In this document: piece after piece, positions 18,001 through 25,091 of the stretch
Layout: each line of letters opens with the position of its first letter
Numbering within the stretch: position 1 is the stretch's first letter
Assembly (NCBI RefSeq): GCF_002531575.1
Contig: NZ_NWTI01000001.1
Span: 635,869-699,868 of the forward strand
Reading direction: 5' to 3'
Length of the DNA: 64,000 bases
Source: Bradyrhizobium sp. Y36
GTDB lineage: Bacteria; Pseudomonadota; Alphaproteobacteria; Rhizobiales; Xanthobacteraceae
Notes under the pieces: model-generated
Seen by the model: only the letters and a program-made list of their open reading frames with translations
Database searches by the model: none
What the model was told of the DNA's origin: nothing
Position numbers and translations under genes: made by a program

Positions 18001-18093
18001 CGGGGTCAGATCCGAGGCCGGCAACAGGCGCGCGGCGATCTCGGCATCGTCAGGGGCGTAGGGGGCGGTGAAGGGCGGCGGGATGTTCGGCAT
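15082..18093 (-). CDS. putA: Bifunctional proline dehydrogenase / L-glutamate gamma-semialdehyde dehydrogenase PutA
   Basis: A 1003-residue PutA. The FAD proline dehydrogenase barrel lies at about residues 170-480 (FTVDAEEADRLELSLDVIAA, RLVKGAYWDTEIKRAQERG, YAPVGSHRDLLAYLVRRLLE). The NAD aldehyde dehydrogenase domain covers about 520-990 (AISPWNFPLAIFLGQ, VFTGSTEVA, catalytic Glu in IAETGGINAM, catalytic Cys in SAGQRCSALR near 795). It lacks the ribbon-helix-helix DNA-binding domain of enterobacterial PutA, as in the Bradyrhizobium enzyme, so transcription is likely set by the divergent Lrp-type gene. The start at 18093 is preceded by aggacacgcca; a longer frame to 18153 is less likely. It oxidises proline to glutamate and feeds electrons to the membrane quinone pool. 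Confidence 0.96.
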   Translation of the reverse strand: MPNIPPPFTAPYAPDDAEIAARLLPASDLTPPQEARIDRTATRLIEAIRKRDDRLAGNLGGVEDMLREFALSTKEGLALMVLAEALLRVPDARTADQFIEDKLGEGDFIHHETKSTAFLVNASAWALGLSARVIQPGETPDGTIGRLVKRLGAPAVRTATRQAMRLMGNHFVLGETIEQALERGKPRSGQKARYSFDMLGEGARTAADAKRYFDAYASAIETIGKAAESNPLPDRPGISVKLSALHPRFEAISRERVMAELVPLLLDLAQRAKAHDLNFTVDAEEADRLELSLDVIAATLADPSLAGWDGFGLAIQAYQKRASAVIDYVDELARAHDRKLMVRLVKGAYWDTEIKRAQERGLDGYPVFTRKAMTDLNYVACATKLLALRPRIFPQFATHNALTIATVLELAADGGGFEFQRLHGMGEALYEQLAKDHPDIAYRTYAPVGSHRDLLAYLVRRLLENGANSSFVAQAADYRVPVPALLQRPADAIVRPQAAAHPKIPLPGDLFAPERRNSRGVEFGAREALGRLLTGVKAEAADLEPIADATPEQANAAVAASRAGFAAWSRTPAGARAAALEQAAHLLESRSARFIALLQAEGGKTLDDALSELREAADFCRYYAAQGRKLFGSEAAMPGPTGESNALGLRGRGVFVAISPWNFPLAIFLGQVTAALMAGNGVVAKPAEQTPRIAREAVALLHEAGIPRSALHLVTGDGRIGAALTAHADVAGVVFTGSTEVARLINRTLAAKDGPIVPLIAETGGINAMIADATALPEQVADDVVTSAFRSAGQRCSALRLLFVQEDVADRMIEMIAGAARELRIGDPSDVATHVGPVIDREAKQRLDAHVARMKTAAKLHFAGAAPDGCFVAPHIFELRDAGQLTEEVFGPILHVVRYRAENLERVLQAIERTGYGLTLGVHSRIDDTIEGIIDRMQVGNIYVNRNMIGAVVGVQPFGGNGLSGTGPKAGGPHYLARFATEQTVTINTAAAGGNAALLAGEE

Positions 18094-18130
18094 TGGCGTG
18101 TCCTGTGTCTGAAATCCAGGATAAGGCCCG

Positions 18131-18162
18131 CTTGACCGTAGTTCGATAGACAATCTAATCGA
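18131..18162 (+). promoter_or_regulatory. Candidate putR promoter with overlapping operator
   Basis: A -35 element CTTGAC (18131-18136) and -10 element TCTAAT (18154-18159) are separated by 17 bases and point toward the Lrp-type gene. A quasi-palindrome of 20 bases beginning tcgat and ending atcga (18143-18162) covers the -10. It is a plausible site for autorepression and proline-dependent control of putA. Both calls rest on pattern only. Confidence 0.45.
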
Positions 18163-18193
18163 TTTGCCTTAGAAAATGAAGATCTGAAGCCTA

Positions 18194-18670
18194 ATGGCCG
18201 TACAGAATATGGAACTCGATCGAATCGACCGGAAAATCCTCTCGATTCTTCAGGAAGACGGGCGAATCGCCAATGTCGAGCTCGCCGAGCGGATCGGGCT
18301 GTCGCCGACCTCGATCGGGGAGCGGCTGAAGCGCCTGCAGCGCGAGGGTTTTGTCGAGGGCTATGGCGCGCGGCTCAATCCGCATCGGCTGGGCCTCGGT
18401 CTTCTGGTGTTCGTCGAGGTGCTGCTCGACAAGACCACGCCCGATAATTTCGAGCGGTTTGCGCGCGCGGTGAAGCTCGCGCCCGAAGTTCTGGAGTGTC
18501 ACATGGTTGCCGGCGGCTTCGACTATCTTGTGAAGGCGCGGCTGGCCGACATGGCGGCGTATCGACGCTTTCTCGGCGAGACCCTGCTGGCGATGCCGGG
18601 CGTGCGCGAGACGCGGACCTATGCGGTGATGGAGGAGATCAAACGCGACGCACCGTTGCCGGTGGGCTGA
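18194..18670 (+). CDS. putR: Lrp/AsnC family transcriptional regulator, probable PutR
   Basis: A 158-residue Lrp-type regulator. The winged helix-turn-helix is at about residues 5-62 (LDRIDRKILSILQEDGRIAN, LAERIGLSPTSIGERLKRLQ) and the RAM effector-binding domain follows (GLGLLVFVEVLLDK, VLECHMVAGGFDYLVKARLA). It is divergent from putA with 100 bp between the two starts, the arrangement known for PutR in alphaproteobacteria, where it activates putA when proline is present. The start may be ATG 18194 or ATG 18209; neither has a strong Shine-Dalgarno. Confidence 0.9.
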   Translation: MAVQNMELDRIDRKILSILQEDGRIANVELAERIGLSPTSIGERLKRLQREGFVEGYGARLNPHRLGLGLLVFVEVLLDKTTPDNFERFARAVKLAPEVLECHMVAGGFDYLVKARLADMAAYRRFLGETLLAMPGVRETRTYAVMEEIKRDAPLPVG

Positions 18671-18800
18671 CGAAATGCCGTCGCGATTGTCATTGCTGTG
18701 GCGTCGAACGAGCGGTTTTTCAGGAAAAATAGCTATCCTTGTGCAGTCGCAACGCCTGTCGTCGAATGCACTGGCCGTCTTCTGAAATTTTCTTGGCCCG

Positions 18801-18821
18801 CTCCCGGAGATGATCCGGGAG
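18801..18821. other. Hairpin downstream of the cold-shock gene
   Basis: An 8-bp perfect stem (ctcccgga / tccgggag) with a 5-base loop lies 21 bases beyond the stop of the minus-strand cold-shock gene, in its convergent junction with putR. No T-run follows on either strand, so it is an RNA-stabilising hairpin or a factor-dependent end rather than a classic terminator. Confidence 0.5.
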
Positions 18822-18841
18822 GCAGCAAAAGGCTGGCGGGC

Positions 18842-19042
18842 TTAAACTTTGAGGTTCTCTGCGGAGGTTTTGCCCCGGTTTGCGATCTCTTCGTATTCCA
18901 CCGTCTGTCCCTCGTTGAGCGTGGACAAACCGGCCTTCTGCACTGCCGAGATATGCACGAACACATCCTTGCCCCCCGACGCAGGCTGGATAAATCCATA
19001 ACCCTTCGTCGGGTTGAACCACTTGACCGTACCTTTAGCCAT
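18842..19042 (-). CDS. Cold-shock domain protein (CspA family)
   Basis: A 66-residue cold-shock protein starting [20 protein letters not shown]; both RNA-binding motifs are intact (RNP1 KGYGFIQ, RNP2 DVFVHIS). It binds single-stranded RNA or DNA and acts as an RNA chaperone. The frame is open for 18 more codons upstream, but the ATG at 19042 has the Shine-Dalgarno ggagaagtcgtg and gives the family's usual length. It stands alone between putR and the sulfite dehydrogenase genes. Confidence 0.95.
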   Translation of the reverse strand: MAKGTVKWFNPTKGYGFIQPASGGKDVFVHISAVQKAGLSTLNEGQTVEYEEIANRGKTSAENLKV

Positions 19043-19278
19043 CACGACTTCTCCGCGGGTCTTCCTCCGAGATCTCGAACCGCCAGTCCCCGCCAACCGG
19101 CCGGTTCGGTCCTAACAGGATACGCGGAATGTGGCGGGCTTGGTAGCTCAAACCACATCGGCATTTCGCCGAATTCCGCTCAACTTCGCGGCGCTTTTGC
19201 CGGTTTTGCCCGTTTCGCGGTCAAATGGCCGGAGCGCGTCGGATCTACTGCGGAGAAAAGATCGACTCGTCGTTCTTC
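19043..19278. other. Gene-free stretch upstream of the cold-shock gene
   Basis: This part of the 442-base gap 19043-19484 holds no coding frame I can support. It should contain the promoter and possibly a structured 5' leader of the cold-shock gene, as is usual for cspA-type genes, but I see no clear -35/-10 pair. The remainder of the gap is a family F palindromic repeat. Confidence 0.5.
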
Positions 19279-19465
19279 CTTACCCTCCGCTGGAGGGGTC
19301 CGGGACGAGCGTAGCTCGCCCGTGGTCGATCGCGCGCAGCGCGAGCGGGGTGGGGTGATCTCTCAACACGGGCAGCGTTCGAGGCGGAGAGACTGTCACC
19401 CCACCCCGCTACGCATTGCGCTGCGCTTCATGCGTAGCGACCCTCCCCCTCCAGGGGAGGGTAAG
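19279..19465. repeat. Large intergenic palindromic repeat, family F
   Basis: The ends are cttaccctccgctggagggg and ccctccaggggagggtaag; internal arms include ggggtggggtgatctctc and a complementary gtcaccccacccc. The element spans about 187 bp. Copies are at 24928-25082 and 47481-47644. This copy carries an extra cgagcgtagctcgcccgtgg segment near its left end. It ends 20 bases before the stop of the sulfite dehydrogenase cytochrome gene. Confidence 0.85.
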
Positions 19466-19484
19466 CGAGCGCGATGCCCGTCCG

Positions 19485-19799
19485 TCAATAGGTCGCGGCC
19501 AGATAATCGACGATCTTGCCGACATCGGCATCGTTGATCGGCGCGCCATAGACCTTGATCATCTTGGTCACCTCGGCCTGCCAGAAGCCTTTCTTGTCCT
19601 TCATCGGCGGCTGCGTCTTGATGTAGTCGGCCGAGTGGCAGGCGCTGCAATTGCCCTTGACGACCTCGAGATCGGGGCCCGGCTTGAACGCAGCGACCTC
19701 GTCCGGAAGCTGGTAGTTGACGGGCGCCGCGGTCACGGTCGCAAGGCCGGTGGCGAGGGCAAGCGTGATGGCGAGGAGAACGGTGCGCTGCACGATCAT
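19485..19799 (-). CDS. sorB: Sulfite dehydrogenase cytochrome c subunit (SorB-like)
   Basis: A 104-residue exported monoheme cytochrome c: signal peptide at residues 1-25 (LLAITLALATGLATVTAAP), heme motif CSACH at about residues 51-55 in GNCSACHSADYIKTQPPM, and a likely axial Met (PPM or the later TKMIKV). Its length, the DYIKTQP context and the position directly after a SorA-like molybdenum enzyme identify it as the electron-accepting subunit. The SorA stop and this gene's Shine-Dalgarno (gggag) touch, so the two are translated from one message. It passes electrons from sulfite to the respiratory chain in the periplasm. Confidence 0.9.
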   Translation of the reverse strand: MIVQRTVLLAITLALATGLATVTAAPVNYQLPDEVAAFKPGPDLEVVKGNCSACHSADYIKTQPPMKDKKGFWQAEVTKMIKVYGAPINDADVGKIVDYLAATY

Positions 19800-19805
19800 T
19801 CTCCC

Positions 19806-21005
19806 TCAGGCCACGCTGACGCGAACGGTTTCGACGACGTTGCGCAAATAACCCGCCGGGTTCCAGCGCGGCGTGTCCGGCTGCGTCTCACCGCCATTGC
19901 CGGTGGCGCGCACCTTGAGCTCGACATTGCCCGCCGCGAGCTTCACCGGCAGCTTCCATTCGCGGAAGGCGTATTTGCCGAGATCCTTGCCGAGCTTGGC
20001 GCTGACCCAGGTCTTGCCGCCGTCGGTGGAGACCTGGACCTCCCGAATGCCCTTGCCGCCGTCGAAGGCGATGCCGCGCAGCGTCGTGCGGCCGGCCTTG
20101 AGCTTGGCGCCGTCAGGGACGCTGGTGATGAAGGAACGGATGGTCAAGCGGTTGATCGGGATGGTCGCCTTCGGCGTGGTGCCGGGCTCGATCGAATTGT
20201 CGGGCGTATCGGGGATGCGGTAGGCCGACTTCATCCAGAAGCCGTCATAGACATTGTCGATGACGGTGATCTCGTTGAGGTGCTTGACCCAGTAGGTGCC
20301 GTAATAGCCGGGCACGATCAGGCGCAGCGGAAAGCCGTTGAGGAACGGCAAATCCTCGCCGTTCATGCCATAGGCCAGCATCACCTCGCCGTCGCTGGCG
20401 TGCGCGATGTCGAGCGCCTTGACGAAGTCAGGCGTCTTGTCGCTGACAGGGCCGTCCATGCCGTTGAACGTGACCTGCTTGGCGCCGCTCTGCACGCCGG
20501 CCATCTCCAGCACCGCCTTCAGCGGCACGCCGCGCCAGCGCGCGCAGCCCATGGCGCCGTTGGCGAGCTGGCCGCCGGCGACGCGCGGCTCGAAGAAGCC
20601 GCGGCTGTTGCCGGAGCACTGTGCGACGGCGACGATCTCCGTCGCCTTCATCTTTCTGATGTCCTTCAACGACAGCTTCAGCGGCTTGTCGACCTTGCCC
20701 TTGACCTCGAGCGTGAACTTGTCGGGGTCGAGATTGTAGGGCAGGTCGGAGAGGTGATAGCGCACGAAGAACGCGTTGTTTGGCGTGATCGGGCCGTCGT
20801 TGAAGATCGCAAACGGCGTCTCGAGCTGCGGCGGCCGGCTGGTGAGGCCGATCATCGGCCGCTTCTGCGGATATTTCACCAGCGGCCGTTCGCCATTGGC
20901 GAACGGGAGCGTGACGGTGTCGAGTGCCAAGGCCCTGGTGGAATTCAGCGTGGCCGCAAGTGCGGCGAAGCCCGCTCCTTTGAGCAGGTCGCGTCGATCG
21001 AACAT
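19806..21005 (-). CDS. sorA: Sulfite dehydrogenase molybdenum subunit (SorA-like sulfite oxidase family)
   Basis: A 399-residue sulfite-oxidase-fold protein. A twin-arginine signal is visible (DRRDLLKGAGFAALAATL), so it folds with its molybdopterin in the cytoplasm before export. The Moco-ligating Cys is in VAQCSGNSRGFFEP (near residue 125), and the dimerisation domain with immunoglobulin fold fills the C-terminal 130 residues (TIRSFITSVPDGAKLKAG, VSTDGGKTWVSAKLG). With the cytochrome gene 6 bases downstream it forms a SorAB-type enzyme that oxidises sulfite to sulfate, for detoxification or as part of thiosulfate/taurine use. The substrate assignment is by family and gene pairing. Confidence 0.92.
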   Translation of the reverse strand: MFDRRDLLKGAGFAALAATLNSTRALALDTVTLPFANGERPLVKYPQKRPMIGLTSRPPQLETPFAIFNDGPITPNNAFFVRYHLSDLPYNLDPDKFTLEVKGKVDKPLKLSLKDIRKMKATEIVAVAQCSGNSRGFFEPRVAGGQLANGAMGCARWRGVPLKAVLEMAGVQSGAKQVTFNGMDGPVSDKTPDFVKALDIAHASDGEVMLAYGMNGEDLPFLNGFPLRLIVPGYYGTYWVKHLNEITVIDNVYDGFWMKSAYRIPDTPDNSIEPGTTPKATIPINRLTIRSFITSVPDGAKLKAGRTTLRGIAFDGGKGIREVQVSTDGGKTWVSAKLGKDLGKYAFREWKLPVKLAAGNVELKVRATGNGGETQPDTPRWNPAGYLRNVVETVRVSVA

Positions 21006-21222
21006 CTGGTCCCCTCCCGGGAGCTTTTCGTCGGACCTGCGGTCATCACCGCCGACCCGCGCTCATCTGTCGCAACGATCTCGACGAAGTCAATTCGTGC
21101 TTTCGCAGCAGGCCCATGCCGCTGCGTTGCAGCAGGCCGGTGTTACATGAGCATGCATGCGGCCAGGTTCTCTCTGCGGCGGCGGTGTCCTCCCTCGCCC
21201 CGCTTGCGGGGAGAGGCGAACA

Positions 21223-22956
21223 TCAGGCCGCGACGCGCTCCCTGCGATCCACCAGCGCCGCCAGCTCCCGCGCGTCTGCCACCACGCGCACGGCCATCGG
21301 CTCGTCGCGGCCGCGGATCGGGACTTCCTGTTGCGGCAGCGCATCGTCGGCAAGGCCCGCCGTGCTGCGGATCTCGTCCGAGACGATCGCCTCGCAGGTC
21401 AGCGTCTTGGTCATGTCCTGCAGGCGGGCGGCGACGTTGACGGCATCGCCCAGCGCCGTGAAGACGATGTGATCGCGATAGCCGATGTCGCCGATGATGA
21501 CCTCGCCGCCGTGAATGCCGATGCCGAAGCGGATCGGCTGGCGAAGATCGTGGCTCAGGAGCTGGTTCAGCTCGTCGATATGGGTGGCGATGCCGCTCGC
21601 CGCCTTCAGCGCCTGCCGACAGGCGATTTGCGGATCGGCGGTGAGCCCGAACAGCGCCAGCATGCCGTCGCCGACGAACTGGTTCGGCTGGCCGCCATTC
21701 TCGATCACGGCCTGCGACACCGCGCCGAGGAAGCGGTTGACGATGAAGACGGTGTCGAACGGCAGCCGCTTCTCGGCGAGCTGCGTCGAGCCGCGCATGT
21801 CCACGAACAGGCTGACGAGATAGCGCTCCTGGCCGATGCTGGCCGGCGCCGAGGCGTGTGCGCTCGCCGACGATGCCTGCGGCGTGAAGAGCTGGAAGAA
21901 GGAGAGGTCGGAGGTCGGCCGCAGCTGGCAGGCCAGCCTGATCGAGGGATCGTTGGTGCCGACGCGGGTCAGCACGAAGGCCTCGCGCTGCGACGGCTCG
22001 GGCAGGACGGCATGATCGCCGATGACGCGGATGCGGCAGGTCGAGCAGCGGGCGCGGCCGCCGCAGACGCTAGCATGGGGCAGATTGTGCCGCAGGCTCG
22101 CTTCCAGCACGGAGAGGCCCTTGGGGACCCGCACCGTCTTGCCGTTGCCGTAGGACAGCGCGATCATGCCGCCGCGCCGTTCGCGCCAGGCCCGCATGCC
22201 GCGCGCTGCCAGCGCCAGACCCAGCAGCCCGAAATAGGTGACGGTGAACGCGCCGGTGATGCGATCGAGCGTCGCGGCCTCGGCCGTGGTGCCGACCTGA
22301 CGACGGGTGAGATTGTGCGTGCGCCATTCGCCGTCATCGGCTTCGAATGCGACGTTCCGACCGCCCTGGTAGATGCCGAGCAGCGACAGCGTCGGGACCA
22401 GCACGGCGGCAGCGAGCAGATAGGGCGCGGCGCGCACGAAGAACGGCTTGAGGCGCAGCCAGAAGAAGATGCCGATGCAGCCATGCACCCAGGCGACCAG
22501 CAGCAGGATCGTCATCTGCCACAGCCGTCCGGGCGCGGCGACGAAGAACAGATACAGCTCCTGCGGATAGAGCTTCTGATGACCGTAGAGGGTATAGCCG
22601 AGCCGCACCCCGACCACGTGCGCCATGACCAGTGCGGGGATGCTGAGGCCCAGCACGAGCTGCAGCGGCTCGATCGTCCGCCAGCGGAACTGGCGGCGCT
22701 GATACAGCGCGTAGATGCCGAGCCCCATATGGGTGAGCGCGGCGCTGTAGAACACGATCGCGACCGGCAGGAACTGCCAGAACGCGGTGTGATAGTAGAC
22801 CCCGGCCTCCATGGCCTCGACCGAGATATTGCCGAGCGCATGGTTGAGGAAATGGCTGATCACGTAGGAGAACAGGATCAGGCCGCAGACCAGCCGCACC
22901 TGCCGCACGCTGGTCGCGCGGACGAGTTCGGACATGTGTGCAGGAGCGGAGGCCAT
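21223..22956 (-). CDS. Membrane adenylate/guanylate cyclase with heme-b-like membrane domain and 2Fe-2S ferredoxin domain
   Basis: A 577-residue three-part protein. Residues about 20-260 hold several membrane helices rich in His in positions expected of a di-heme or mono-heme b anchor (SHFLNHALG, ALTHMGLGIY, LVMAHVVGVRLG, AWVHGCIGIF), resembling the cytochrome b subunit of succinate dehydrogenase. Residues about 275-350 form a plant-type ferredoxin with C-x5-C-x2-C (VCGGRARCSTCRI) and a later Cys (RLACQLRPTS). Residues about 375-577 are a class III nucleotidyl cyclase with both metal Asp motifs (SLFVDMRGST, QFVGDGMLALFG). A redox signal may be passed to cAMP synthesis; this is inference. The gene is separate from sorAB by 217 bases. 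Confidence 0.9.
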   Translation of the reverse strand: MASAPAHMSELVRATSVRQVRLVCGLILFSYVISHFLNHALGNISVEAMEAGVYYHTAFWQFLPVAIVFYSAALTHMGLGIYALYQRRQFRWRTIEPLQLVLGLSIPALVMAHVVGVRLGYTLYGHQKLYPQELYLFFVAAPGRLWQMTILLLVAWVHGCIGIFFWLRLKPFFVRAAPYLLAAAVLVPTLSLLGIYQGGRNVAFEADDGEWRTHNLTRRQVGTTAEAATLDRITGAFTVTYFGLLGLALAARGMRAWRERRGGMIALSYGNGKTVRVPKGLSVLEASLRHNLPHASVCGGRARCSTCRIRVIGDHAVLPEPSQREAFVLTRVGTNDPSIRLACQLRPTSDLSFFQLFTPQASSASAHASAPASIGQERYLVSLFVDMRGSTQLAEKRLPFDTVFIVNRFLGAVSQAVIENGGQPNQFVGDGMLALFGLTADPQIACRQALKAASGIATHIDELNQLLSHDLRQPIRFGIGIHGGEVIIGDIGYRDHIVFTALGDAVNVAARLQDMTKTLTCEAIVSDEIRSTAGLADDALPQQEVPIRGRDEPMAVRVVADARELAALVDRRERVAA

Positions 22957-23056
22957 GATTCGATTGTATCAGTTCACGAAGAAGAACAGCCAGCGTAGCG
23001 GTTAATTCCCGATGTGGACAGCCGGCGGGATCACATGCGCGGCAAGGTTACCAAAC

Positions 23057-23098
23057 CGTAGGGTCGGCAAAGGCGCGCGCCGGTGCGCAGTGCCCACG
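23057..23098. repeat. Partial family A palindromic repeat
   Basis: Only the left half is present: cgtagggtcggcaaaggcgc, a palindromic gcgcgcgccggtgcgc centre, then agtgcccacgat. It matches the family A copies at 1554 and 48574 in its outer part. It lies directly before a family E copy in the 369-base gap 22957-23325, which holds no other gene. Confidence 0.65.
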
Positions 23099-23119
23099 AT
23101 GTCACGGTCAACCTCTGCC

Positions 23120-23270
23120 GTCGTCCCGGACAAGCGCGCCCTCAGGCGCGCGCCGATCCGGGACCTATCACCACAGGAAGACATTTGGCGAAGACTTGGA
23201 GTGACCAGGTCGCCCCAAACCCCTCCCTGTGCCTGGGTCCCGGGTCGCGCTTCGCTTGCCCGGGACGACA
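23120..23270. repeat. Intergenic palindromic repeat, family E
   Basis: The ends are gtcgtcccggacaagcg and cgcttgcccgggacgac, with a central ttggcgaagacttggagt block shared with the copies at 51095-51215 and 30802-30865. It ends 56 bases before the GT39 start and probably contains no promoter for it. Confidence 0.8.
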
Positions 23271-23325
23271 CTGGTGTTGGCGCACCGCATTGACTCCCCC
23301 TTCCAGGTTGGCGAAAAGCGCGGCC

Positions 23326-24915
23326 GTGACGATCGCTCCCGATAGTTCTGCGAAGCCGGACGGCACCGAACGCCGTCTCATCCTTGTTGCCGTGGCGATC
23401 ATCGCCGCGATGACGCTGTTGCGCATCGTCTATGCTTCCGCGATCGAGTTGCGCACCGACGAGGCCTATTATTGGACCTGGTCGAAGGAGGGCGCGCTCA
23501 GCTTCCTCGATCACCCCCCTGCTATCGCCTGGTTGATCCGCCTGGGAACCGCGATCCTCGGCGACACCCCGCTCGGGGTGCGCCTCGGCGGCATCGTCGC
23601 GATGCTGGTGACGCAGCTGCTGCTGGCCGACATCGTCCGCCGTCTTACCCATGATGTGCGCGCGGTGGTGCTCGCGGTGCTGATGCCGGAGGCCGCGCTC
23701 TATTACGGCCTGCTGATGGCCAAGGTCGCGCCCGATGTCGCCATGATCCCGTTTGCGGTGGCGATGATGTGGTCGCTGGTGCGGCTGGCGCAAAGCGGCG
23801 ACGGACGCTGGTGGCTGGCGGCCGGGCTGTTCGCCGGCCTCTCGATGCTGTCGAAATTCACCGCGGTGATGTTCGCGCCGGCGGTTGCGGCCTTTCTGCT
23901 GGTGCCGGATTGGCGCTGGCGCTGGCTGCGCAGCTCGTATCCTTATCTCGCGGTGCTGGTCGCAATCGCCGTGTTCTCGCCGGTGCTGATCTGGAATGCG
24001 CAGCACGACTGGGCCTCGTTCCGCTTCCAGGGCGTGCGCGCCACCGCCAATTACGGCATCTCGTTCCGCACCCTCGGCGACTTCATCGGCCTGCAGTTCG
24101 GCCTGGTCGGCTTCGTCATGCTGCCGGTGGTGCTGACAGGCCTCGTGCTGACGGCCTGGCGGGGCTACCGCACGCGCGAGCCCGTCGCGATCCTGTTGTC
24201 GACCGCGGTGCTGCTGCCGTTCCTGTATTTCCTGGTGAAATCGACCACGCTCCGGGTCGGCGACACCTGGCCGATGTTCATGTGGCCGGTCGGCTTTGCT
24301 GCAGCCGCCGTCAACCTCGCGGCCATGATGAAGGAGGATTGGTCGGCGCGCATGCTGAGATCGTCGGTGTTCTGGGCCAAGACCGCCGTCGGTTCGGGCC
24401 TCGCCTTCGTCGTCATCGTGTTCCTCTATTATGTCGCTGCGCCCTTCAATCTGCTTGGCAAGATCGATCCGATCGGCGCCGAGGCCGGCTATGAGGAGGT
24501 CGCCGCGCGCGCGCAGGCGGCGCTCGATGAGACCGGCGCGACCTGGATCGCCACCACGGACTACCGCACCTACGCGATGATGCGCTGGCTGTTCCGCGGC
24601 CGCGTGCCCGTCATCGAGATCAACGAGCGCGGCCGCTTCCAGGATTTCCGCGATCCCGGCATGGACAAGATCAGGGGCCATGCCGGCATCTATGTCGGGC
24701 GCGAGCCGGACGATCGTTCGTCGCTGTGGGAGACCATTCCTGCCAAGCGCGAGCCGCTCGGCGAAGTCGAACGAAGCTGGCGCGGCGTTCGCTCGGATAC
24801 CTATGCGATCGAGAAGCTCACCGGCTGGACCCCCGAGCTGTCGCCGCCGAAGGACTCGCCGCTGTTTTGGTGGAAGGTGCTGGCGGGCGAATTTGAAAAG
24901 CGCTTCTTCGGCTAG
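23326..24915 (+). CDS. Glycosyltransferase family 39 (ArnT/PMT-like) membrane protein
   Basis: A 529-residue multi-pass membrane protein. The first periplasmic loop carries the GT39/GT83 acidic motif (ELRTDEAYYWTWSKEG) and DHPPAIAWLIRLGT, both typical of ArnT-like enzymes that move a sugar from a polyprenyl carrier onto lipid or glycan in the periplasm. About ten hydrophobic helices follow and a soluble C-terminal part starts near residue 400 (ATWIATTDYRTYAMMRWL). The start is uncertain: GTG 23326 is chosen, with TTG 23308 and TTG 23290 in frame; upstream DNA is repeat sequence. It stands alone, so the acceptor is unknown. Confidence 0.88.
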   Translation: MTIAPDSSAKPDGTERRLILVAVAIIAAMTLLRIVYASAIELRTDEAYYWTWSKEGALSFLDHPPAIAWLIRLGTAILGDTPLGVRLGGIVAMLVTQLLLADIVRRLTHDVRAVVLAVLMPEAALYYGLLMAKVAPDVAMIPFAVAMMWSLVRLAQSGDGRWWLAAGLFAGLSMLSKFTAVMFAPAVAAFLLVPDWRWRWLRSSYPYLAVLVAIAVFSPVLIWNAQHDWASFRFQGVRATANYGISFRTLGDFIGLQFGLVGFVMLPVVLTGLVLTAWRGYRTREPVAILLSTAVLLPFLYFLVKSTTLRVGDTWPMFMWPVGFAAAAVNLAAMMKEDWSARMLRSSVFWAKTAVGSGLAFVVIVFLYYVAAPFNLLGKIDPIGAEAGYEEVAARAQAALDETGATWIATTDYRTYAMMRWLFRGRVPVIEINERGRFQDFRDPGMDKIRGHAGIYVGREPDDRSSLWETIPAKREPLGEVERSWRGVRSDTYAIEKLTGWTPELSPPKDSPLFWWKVLAGEFEKRFFG

Positions 24916-24927
24916 CACGGCGTCCCT

Positions 24928-25082
24928 TCACCCCCCTGGAGGGGGAGGGTCGATCGCGCGCAGCGCGAGCGGGGTGGGGTGATCTCTCCGCTCGGGCAGC
25001 GTTCAAGGAGGAGAGACACCCCACCCCGTCTCGCATCGCTGGCGCGCTGCGAGCCGACCCTCCGCCTCCAGGGGAGGGTAAG
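24928..25082. repeat. Large intergenic palindromic repeat, family F
   Basis: It fills the convergent junction between the GT39 gene and the YcjF-like gene. Left end cctggagggggagggtcgat, right end ctccaggggagggtaag, with internal gcgagcggggtggggtgatc and a complementary accccaccccg. It is 13 bases from one stop and 10 from the other. Confidence 0.85.
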
Positions 25083-25091
25083 GAAGAACCG

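Noticed and set aside
15172..18135. A 987-codon open frame on the plus strand opposite putA
   Set aside because: PutA motifs on the minus strand are complete; the plus frame shows only low-complexity basic composition and no start signal.
23002..24918. A 638-codon minus-strand frame opposite the GT39 gene
   Set aside because: It runs through two repeats and mirrors the codon positions of the glycosyltransferase. It has no recognisable domain.
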